This document shows positions 12,698 to 17,555 of a DNA stretch of 17,555 bases, piece after piece. The notes beneath the pieces were generated by a model. The model ran no database searches. It saw nothing but the letters and a program-made list of their open reading frames with translations, and had not been told where the DNA came from. Each line of letters opens with the position of its first letter. Within the stretch, counting starts at the first letter, position 1. Source of the DNA: Pedobacter sp. UBA1951. Its GTDB lineage: Bacteria > Bacteroidota > Bacteroidia > Sphingobacteriales > Sphingobacteriaceae. The position numbers and the translations under genes are program-made. The stretch covers positions 1 through 17,555 of the forward strand of contig DDEP01000154.1 in NCBI GenBank assembly GCA_002336465.1, read 5' to 3'.

Positions 12698-13777
12698 TTA
12701 AAGTTTATCATTAACATTAACACAGTTTAGGTCTTCAAAAGCTACCATCAAACGGTTAACAAACGATTCTTCTGCTTTACGCAACCAAACACGTGGATCG
12801 TAATATTTCTTATTCGGTTTATCTTCACCTTCAGGATTACCGATCTGTCCTTGAAGGTAAGCCTCATTTTTACCATAATAACCTAAAATGCCATCCCAAA
12901 ATGCCCATTGCAAATCGGTATCAATGTTCATTTTAATGGCTCCATAAGAAATGGCTTCTCTGATTTCTTCTTGCGATGAACCCGAGCCTCCATGAAACAC
13001 AAAATTAATAGGTTTCGCAGCCGTTAGATTAAATTTCTGCTTGATATGATCTTGTGAGTTCTTTAGAATAACAGGTTGCAGTTTTACATTACCCGGCTTA
13101 TATACACCATGCACGTTACCAAAAGCTGCTGCAATGGTAAATCTATCGCTCACCTTACTTAATTCTTCATAAGCATAGGCAACTTCATCTGGTTGCGTAT
13201 ATAATTTAGAGCTATCTACATCGCTATTATCTACTCCGTCTTCTTCACCTCCTGTTACACCCAATTCAATTTCAATGGTCATATCCATCTTGCTCATGCG
13301 CTCAAGATATTTTTTACTGATCTCTAGATTTTCTTCGATAGGTTCTTCAGAAAGATCTAACATATGCGATGAGAATAAAGGCTTTCCTGTTTCAGCAAAA
13401 AACTTCTCACCATGATCCAATAGACCATCTATCCATGGCAATAATTTTTTAGCAGCATGGTCGGTATGCAGAATAACTGCAACGCCATAATGTTCGGCCA
13501 ATAAATGTACGTGCTTTGCAGCAGATACTGCTCCCAATATACAAGCCTGTAAATGATCATTGTTCAATGATTTACCTGCATAAAACTGAGCTCCGCCATT
13601 TGATAGTTGTATCATAACCGGCGAATTTACTTTCTTTGCCGCTTCCATAACAGCATTTACGGTGTTGGTTCCGGTAACATTTACAGCAGGTAATGCAAAT
13701 TGATGTTGTTTAGCTATCTCGAATAATTCTTGTACAGCAGCGCCATAAATTACGCCTTTATAACCTTTTAAACTCAT
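12698..13777 (-). CDS. fbaA: Class II fructose-bisphosphate aldolase (FbaA type)
   Basis: Cleaves fructose 1,6-bisphosphate to dihydroxyacetone phosphate and glyceraldehyde 3-phosphate, or condenses them, with a divalent metal (usually zinc). At 359 residues it matches the class IIA (E. coli FbaA-like) subtype. VILHTDHAAKK holds catalytic Asp106 and metal ligand His107. EIELGVTGGEEDGVDN (169-184) holds Glu171 and the GGEEDGV loop. FGNVHGVYKPGNVKL contributes ligand His223, NFVFHGGSGS contributes His262, and IKMNIDTDLQWA (281-292) binds the substrate phosphates. Start ATG 13777. It is transcribed divergently from accD and ends in the palindromic terminator at 12653-12676. The product DHAP is the substrate of MgsA, encoded elsewhere in this window. 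Confidence 0.97.
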   Translation of the reverse strand: MSLKGYKGVIYGAAVQELFEIAKQHQFALPAVNVTGTNTVNAVMEAAKKVNSPVMIQLSNGGAQFYAGKSLNNDHLQACILGAVSAAKHVHLLAEHYGVAVILHTDHAAKKLLPWIDGLLDHGEKFFAETGKPLFSSHMLDLSEEPIEENLEISKKYLERMSKMDMTIEIELGVTGGEEDGVDNSDVDSSKLYTQPDEVAYAYEELSKVSDRFTIAAAFGNVHGVYKPGNVKLQPVILKNSQDHIKQKFNLTAAKPINFVFHGGSGSSQEEIREAISYGAIKMNIDTDLQWAFWDGILGYYGKNEAYLQGQIGNPEGEDKPNKKYYDPRVWLRKAEESFVNRLMVAFEDLNCVNVNDKL

Positions 13778-13800
13778 TTTTATTTTAGATTTATATGTTC

Positions 13801-13829
13801 CGAAGTTAAAAAATTAATCTCAAATTCAA
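13801..13829 (-). promoter_or_regulatory. Possible fbaA promoter
   Basis: On the minus strand, TTG (13829-13827) and TAACTTCG (13808-13801) stand 18 bp apart. The second differs from TAnnTTTG at one position. Transcription would start near 13794, about 17 nt before the ATG. Confidence 0.35.
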
Positions 13830-13857
13830 TAATGCCAGTCCAATTTAAAACAATAAG

Positions 13858-13871
13858 ATATTGTACAATAT
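13858..13871. promoter_or_regulatory. Perfect 14-bp palindrome between fbaA and accD (possible operator)
   Basis: ATATTGTACAATAT is a perfect dyad in the 173-bp divergent intergenic region. It is about 29 bp upstream of the candidate fbaA -33 element and about 27 bp upstream of the candidate accD -33 element. A dimeric regulator could bind here and affect both genes. AT-rich background makes chance possible. Confidence 0.35.
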
Positions 13872-13897
13872 ACACTAAGATGGTGTCAAATACTATT

Positions 13898-13927
13898 ATT
13901 GTGTTAATTTTTTTTTTTGTTTCTTTG
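13898..13927 (+). promoter_or_regulatory. Possible accD promoter
   Basis: ATTG (13898-13901) and TTTCTTTG (13920-13927) have an 18-bp spacer that is almost all T. The -7 element differs from TAnnTTTG only at the second base. The expected start is close to 13934, about 17 nt before the ATG. Confidence 0.35.
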
Positions 13928-13950
13928 TAGTCTCATTTTTTTAAAATAAC

Positions 13951-14796
13951 ATGTCCTGGTTTAGAAGAGAGAAAAAGGGTATCAGCACGAGCACCCAAGA
14001 AAAAAAAGAAGCGCCTGATGGTTTGTGGAACAAATGCCCGAGCTGTAAAAAAGCGCTGCATACAGCTGATTTAGAAGAAAACAAGTGGGTTTGCATGTAT
14101 TGCAATTACCATTTAAGAATAGGGTCAAAAGAATATTTCAATGTATTATTTGACAACAATCAGTTTACCGAAATATTCCCTAATTTAACTTCGGGCGATC
14201 CCCTGCACTTTATAGACAGCAAACCTTATACATCGCGTTTAGCAGAAACTACCCAAAAAACAGGGCTTAAAGATGCGATCCGTGCTGCACATGGCAAAAT
14301 AAATGGCGAAGACATCATGATTGCTTGTATGGATTTTAATTTCATTGGTGGCTCTATGGGTTCTGTAGTTGGCGAAAAAATTGCTCGCTCCATAGATTAT
14401 AGCCTGAAAAACAAAGTTCCGTTCTTGATGATTTCAAAGTCAGGTGGTGCACGTATGATGGAAGCTGCATTTTCATTGATGCAGATGGCCAAAACTTCGG
14501 CTAAATTGGCTTTATTAAGCGAAGCCAAGATACCTTATATTTCTTTACTTACTGATCCTACAACAGGTGGCGTAACGGCTTCTTACGCAATGTTAGGCGA
14601 TATCAATATTGCCGAACCAGGTGCTTTAATTGGCTTTGCCGGACCCCGTGTAATTAAAGAAACTATTAAAAAAGATCTTCCTAAAGGTTTCCAAACTTCA
14701 GAATTTGTATTAGAACATGGTTTCCTTGATTTCATTGTTGATAGAAGAGAAATGAAAAATAAAATTTCAGATTTCCTGAAAATGATGAAAAACTAA
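13951..14796 (+). CDS. accD: Acetyl-CoA carboxylase carboxyltransferase subunit beta
   Basis: Beta half of the carboxyltransferase that moves the carboxyl group from biotin to acetyl-CoA to make malonyl-CoA, the first committed step of fatty-acid synthesis. Length 281 is typical. The N-terminal zinc ribbon is intact: CPSC (Cys29, Cys32) and CMYC (Cys48, Cys51). The crotonase-like core shows IGGSMGSVVGEKIARSIDYS, SKSGGARMMEAAFSLMQMAK, LLTDPTTGGVTASYAMLGD and AEPGALIGFAGPRVI. These include the glycine-rich oxyanion-hole segments of the family. The tail GFLDFIVDRREMKNKISDFL is also family-like. accA is not in the window, so the subunits are encoded apart. The gene is divergent from fbaA and ends at a strong terminator. 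Confidence 0.97.
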   Translation: MSWFRREKKGISTSTQEKKEAPDGLWNKCPSCKKALHTADLEENKWVCMYCNYHLRIGSKEYFNVLFDNNQFTEIFPNLTSGDPLHFIDSKPYTSRLAETTQKTGLKDAIRAAHGKINGEDIMIACMDFNFIGGSMGSVVGEKIARSIDYSLKNKVPFLMISKSGGARMMEAAFSLMQMAKTSAKLALLSEAKIPYISLLTDPTTGGVTASYAMLGDINIAEPGALIGFAGPRVIKETIKKDLPKGFQTSEFVLEHGFLDFIVDRREMKNKISDFLKMMKN

Positions 14797-14816
14797 TTTA
14801 ACAATATTAAGTATTT

Positions 14817-14860
14817 AAAAACAGGGTTAGCATTTAAGTATTGCTAACCCTGTTTTTTTT
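14817..14860 (+). terminator. Strong intrinsic terminator after accD
   Basis: AAAAACAGGGTTAGCA (14817-14832) pairs fully with TGCTAACCCTGTTTTT (14842-14857) around a 9-nt loop. The T run extends to 14860. It starts 20 bp after the accD stop. Confidence 0.95.
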
Positions 14861-14937
14861 ATAGCTGCATCAAGTCTATCCATAATTAGGCTAACGCTAA
14901 ATACAAATCCTTATCTTTAACCAAAACCGATGCAAAA

Positions 14938-15675
14938 ATGAAACGTTTATTTACATTAAGTTTAGCCTTTTTGGCTTTAAGCAGTTTTATCTATCCTGAA
15001 AAAACTAATCGTAGTGCTAAAAAAACCGTAATTGTATGGCAACCTTCTCATCAAACCGATACGGGTAAAGATTTTAGCGAAGCCTTAACCTGCAATGCCA
15101 TTGCAGAAGCGGCAATGAAACAAAAACCTAAGCTCAATGAACATAAGGTATGGAGCTTAAACCAACCTAACCTACACCATGCTAACGTGGGCAGCAATAC
15201 CATAGTAGAACATACTGCTGCGGTAATAGATGGAAAACTATCGGGCTATGCTTATGAGATCAATAAAGCCAATGAACTAAATGCTGATGTTTTTATTGCA
15301 CTGCACAACAATGGAGGCACCAATCAACATGCCATATGGGGTTTTATACATGAAGGCGATCCTTATGAAGCCGAAAACAAAGAACTTGCTTCAAGATTGG
15401 TAAATGCCGTATCAAAAGCAACAGATTTAACCAATAAGGGCGTACTGTTTGACAGTTGGACTGGACGCAACGATTATGTTTGTAAAAACACAGGCAAGAA
15501 AGCTTTTTACAGTCTGGATGAAAATGTAAACAAAGCTAAATATAGGGTGTTGTTAGAAATTGGCGACATGGGCATAAGCAAAACCTTTTTAGAAAATCCT
15601 GAAAATCAAAAGAAAATAGGTCAAGCTATAAAAATAGAACTAGCCAAGTGGCTGGAAGAAAAAGGATTGAAATAG
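14938..15675 (+). CDS. Exported Amidase_3-like protein (putative N-acetylmuramoyl-L-alanine amidase)
   Basis: A 245-residue protein with a clear signal peptide (MKRLFTLSLAFLALSSFIYP), so it acts in the periplasm or outside. The mature part resembles zinc-dependent Amidase_3 enzymes that cut the lactyl-amide bond between muramic acid and the stem peptide. The expected ligand positions can be matched: His38 in VIVWQPSHQTDTG (usually VVIDPGHGG), Glu107 in YAYEINKANEL, His123 in ADVFIALHNNGG (usually SIHANA) and Glu207 in YRVLLEIGDM (usually VLVEXGF). The first motif deviates strongly from the standard form, and no peptidoglycan-binding domain is present. Substrate specificity is uncertain; a specialised wall amidase is the best guess. 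The ATG at 14938 is the only start compatible with the signal peptide. Weak promoter element: TATCTTTA at 14912-14919. Confidence 0.75.
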   Translation: MKRLFTLSLAFLALSSFIYPEKTNRSAKKTVIVWQPSHQTDTGKDFSEALTCNAIAEAAMKQKPKLNEHKVWSLNQPNLHHANVGSNTIVEHTAAVIDGKLSGYAYEINKANELNADVFIALHNNGGTNQHAIWGFIHEGDPYEAENKELASRLVNAVSKATDLTNKGVLFDSWTGRNDYVCKNTGKKAFYSLDENVNKAKYRVLLEIGDMGISKTFLENPENQKKIGQAIKIELAKWLEEKGLK

Positions 15676-15696
15676 TTTTATTATAACTATAAAAGT

Positions 15697-15727
15697 GGCG
15701 TCATGCTAAACTCGTTTCAGCATCTTA
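15697..15727. repeat. REP-like hairpin element
   Basis: The segment GCGTCATGCTAAACTCGTTT and the following CAGCATCT contain an imperfect hairpin, ATGCTAAA against TTTCAGCAT, around CTCG (15703-15723). From memory, GTCATGCTGAACTCGTTTCAGCATCT is a very common dispersed intergenic repeat in Sphingobacteriaceae. This copy would carry a single G-to-A change in the stem. The copy number in this genome cannot be seen from one window. Confidence 0.45.
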
Positions 15728-15733
15728 GTACAT

Positions 15734-15802
15734 AAAAAACTCAAAACGAATCCCCAAATAATTTGTACGCAACTCTTTCTGCAAGTCAGGGTTCGTTTTG
15801 AG
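15734..15802 (-). terminator. Long-loop terminator of the alcohol dehydrogenase gene
   Basis: CTCAAAACGAA (15740-15750) pairs perfectly with TTCGTTTTGAG (15792-15802). The stem extends by a G-U pair and two G-C pairs and leaves a loop of about 35 nt. Read on the minus strand the stem starts 14 nt past the gene's stop and ends in TTTTTT (15739-15734), as an intrinsic terminator should. The large loop is unusual. Confidence 0.65.
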
Positions 15803-15815
15803 CTTCAATATATCA

Positions 15816-16874
15816 TTAACTTTTAAGGCTAGCCATATCAATCACAAAACGATAGCGTACATCACTTTTAAGCATACGTTCGTAAGCTTCATTGATATCC
15901 TGCATTTTAATCATCTCGATTTCAGAAACAATCCCCTTTTCTCCACAAAAATCTAATAATTCTTGTGTTTCTGCTATTCCCCCAATTACCGAACCTGCAA
16001 CAGATTTCCTTCCCATGATCATAGGTACTGAATTTAAGATGGGTTCTAAACCTCCTAGATAACCTACAAGCACCAAAGTTCCATTTATATTTAAGGTAGC
16101 TACATAAGGATTAACATCATGTACATAAGGTACTGTATCAATGATCAGGTCAAACTTTCCTTTTACAGATTGCATTTCCATCGCATCTGTAGAAATAACC
16201 ACATGATCTGCACCCAATTCTTTTGCATCTTTAGTTTTGCCCGGTGTTCTTGAGAATAACGTAACTTCTGCACCTAATCCCTTAGCCAGTTTTATGGCCA
16301 TATGCCCTAAACCACCCAAACCTACTACTGCTACTTTAGAGCCAGCACCTACTTTCCAATGGCGCAACGGCGACCAAGTAGTAATCCCCGCACAAAGCAA
16401 TGGTGCAACTGCTGCCAAATCTAAATTCTGAGGTACTTTTAATACAAAATGCTCATCTACAACCACTTTTTCGGCATATCCACCAAAAGTATGCGCACCT
16501 AGATGCTTATCTTTACCATTATAGGTACCTGTAAAACCATTTAGGCAATATTGTTCTAAGTCCTGCTTACAACTATCGCAAGTACGGCAACTGTCTACCA
16601 AACAACCTACCGCCGCTAAGTCGCCAACTTTAAATTTGCTTGCCTCTGTCCCTACTCGGGTTACTTTCCCTACAATTTCATGTCCCGGAACAGAAGGATA
16701 TTTTGTACCTCCCCAATCGTTTCTAGCTGTATGCAAATCTGAATGACAAACACCACAGTACAGGATTTCTATTTCAACATCTGTAGGAGTTAATTCCCTA
16801 CGCTCAATCTTTAGTTCTTTCAAATCGGCATCGGCCGCCTCTGTTCCAAAAGCCTTTACGGTATATGTATTCAT
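15816..16874 (-). CDS. NADP-type zinc alcohol dehydrogenase / aldehyde reductase (YahK/CAD-like)
   Basis: Medium-chain zinc dehydrogenase of 352 residues that interconverts primary alcohols and aldehydes; the YahK/CAD branch mainly reduces aldehydes with NADPH. Catalytic zinc ligands are Cys43 in YCGVCHSDLH, His65 in VPGHEIVG and Cys161 in PLLCAGITTW. The structural zinc site uses Cys96, Cys99, Cys102 and Cys110. The Rossmann motif is VAVVGLGGLGHMAIKLAK, followed by TLFSRT, where Ser-Arg after the second strand suggests NADPH. The start is ATG 16874, giving MNTYTVKAFG, the normal N-terminus. A 15-codon extension reaches only a TTG at 16919 and reads Lys/Tyr/Phe-rich filler. The gene lies 54 bp downstream of the PAP2 gene on the same strand and may share its transcript. 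Confidence 0.94.
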   Translation of the reverse strand: MNTYTVKAFGTEAADADLKELKIERRELTPTDVEIEILYCGVCHSDLHTARNDWGGTKYPSVPGHEIVGKVTRVGTEASKFKVGDLAAVGCLVDSCRTCDSCKQDLEQYCLNGFTGTYNGKDKHLGAHTFGGYAEKVVVDEHFVLKVPQNLDLAAVAPLLCAGITTWSPLRHWKVGAGSKVAVVGLGGLGHMAIKLAKGLGAEVTLFSRTPGKTKDAKELGADHVVISTDAMEMQSVKGKFDLIIDTVPYVHDVNPYVATLNINGTLVLVGYLGGLEPILNSVPMIMGRKSVAGSVIGGIAETQELLDFCGEKGIVSEIEMIKMQDINEAYERMLKSDVRYRFVIDMASLKS

Positions 16875-16928
16875 TTTCTCGATTTTATGGTAATTTTTAA
16901 ATTTAAACAGATCATACAACCCTTCTGT

Positions 16929-17555
16929 TTACATTTTTAATTTCAATCCTATAGTTTGCACATCATAAACAGAAGATGCTGTAATCTGCAATTTATATCT
17001 TTTCATCTTATTCTTTGTATAGCCTTCATTTTTGGTTATCCTTTCTCTGGCTATATTTTTCCCGATTACATAACCTAACAGCAATGCTATAGGATAATCG
17101 GATGTCCAATGCACTTTACTCTGCATCATTTCAAAGCACAAAACTCCCAATAAACTATAGCCAACAGGTTTAATCCATACCTTTTCGGGATAATTCTCAG
17201 CAATGATAACCAAAGCAGACATGGCTGTAGTTAAATGTCCTGAAGGCATAGCATCATATTTTGAAGTATGATGATGGTATTCCTTAAAACTTGGTGCAAA
17301 ATGCCACCTGCTATGTGTTCTTCCGCCACTTGCAGTTACAAAAGGGCTTTCTCTACCACTAAGCCTCTTTAAAGGCTGCACAAATAACCCGGTTACGGCT
17401 AAGCTTTCTATCAATTGCAAAGACGTACTTAAAGAACGGTAATCATTCTGAATAAGGCCATAAGTAGCAAGTCCACCACTGATTAGGAGTACTGTTGTAC
17501 CATTTCCCAAAAAATAAAACGCAGAGTTTACATTGCCCGGAATAATCTTTAGAAA
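16929..17555 (-). CDS. PAP2 superfamily phosphatase, 5' end beyond the right edge
   Basis: Membrane phosphatase of the type 2 phosphatidic acid phosphatase superfamily, related to undecaprenyl-pyrophosphate and lipid phosphatases. The frame is open to the window edge: 15 further codons (FLKIIPGNVNSAFYF) precede a TTG at 17510, so the real start lies outside. PAP2 motif 1 is seen as KRLSGRESP, motif 2 as MPSGHLTTAM and motif 3 as VHWTSDYPIALLLGYVIG. A GGR...FAPSFKEYHHHTSKYDA segment between motifs 1 and 2 is characteristic of a Bacteroidota subgroup as I remember it. Hydrophobic segments flank the motifs. The arginine usually found six residues before the motif 3 histidine is Met here, which may be normal for this subgroup. 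The C-terminus is a short basic tail ending QTIGLKLKM. Confidence 0.88.
   Translation of the reverse strand, partial: FLKIIPGNVNSAFYFLGNGTTVLLISGGLATYGLIQNDYRSLSTSLQLIESLAVTGLFVQPLKRLSGRESPFVTASGGRTHSRWHFAPSFKEYHHHTSKYDAMPSGHLTTAMSALVIIAENYPEKVWIKPVGYSLLGVLCFEMMQSKVHWTSDYPIALLLGYVIGKNIARERITKNEGYTKNKMKRYKLQITASSVYDVQTIGLKLKM

Noticed and set aside
1..17555. CRISPR array, prophage, insertion sequence or tRNA-linked integration site
   Set aside because: No regularly spaced repeats, no integrase, transposase or phage genes and no tRNA gene were found on reading both strands.

Overview
The window looks like a chromosomal segment from a member of the Bacteroidota, most likely the Sphingobacteriaceae (Pedobacter-like). 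The grounds are the AT-rich composition, a single fused SecD-SecF protein, the near absence of Shine-Dalgarno sites, several promoters that fit the Bacteroidetes pattern (-33 TTG/TTTG and -7 TAnnTTTG), and the protein families present. Genus assignment is an inference; no rRNA, tRNA, CRISPR array, transposase or phage gene is visible.

Layout. 1-1121: the 3' end of thyA, then a small four-helix-bundle gene flanked by inverted GTCA-type short repeats, then folA overlapping it. 1231-4197: secDF with its own promoter and a strong terminator. 4348-6923: a tightly overlapping three-gene operon for type II NADH dehydrogenase, methylglyoxal synthase and an HMG-CoA-lyase-like enzyme. It meets a minus-strand HAD phosphatase gene (6926-7720) tail to tail with 2 bp between stops. 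7742-8092 is a gene-poor stretch rich in dyads. 8093-8932 (minus) is an unrecognised single-span membrane protein.

8933-11899 is the most intriguing part. A promoter at 9017-9048 drives a leader of about 235 nt with possible pseudoknot folding. It precedes a 64-codon gene for a small, apparently exported Thr/Gly/Asn-rich peptide that has its own perfect-stem terminator. Directly downstream lie a TPR-containing, lipoprotein-type sensor histidine kinase and a response regulator with a LuxR-like output domain. A peptide sensed by the TPR domain is a reasonable but unproven reading. A possible small RNA or 3' UTR element (about 12027-12160) follows.

12193-17555 is mostly housekeeping. A GNAT acetyltransferase and class II fructose-bisphosphate aldolase lie on the minus strand. 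Divergent from the aldolase, across an intergenic region with a perfect 14-bp palindrome, is accD, followed by an Amidase_3-like exported protein. A REP-like hairpin and a long-loop minus-strand terminator precede a YahK/CAD-type zinc alcohol dehydrogenase and a 5'-truncated PAP2 phosphatase running off the right edge.

Several minus-strand frames can be extended upstream through TTG codons. For the HAD, GNAT and alcohol dehydrogenase genes an internal ATG was chosen, because the extensions run into hairpins or terminators or do not fit the family length.
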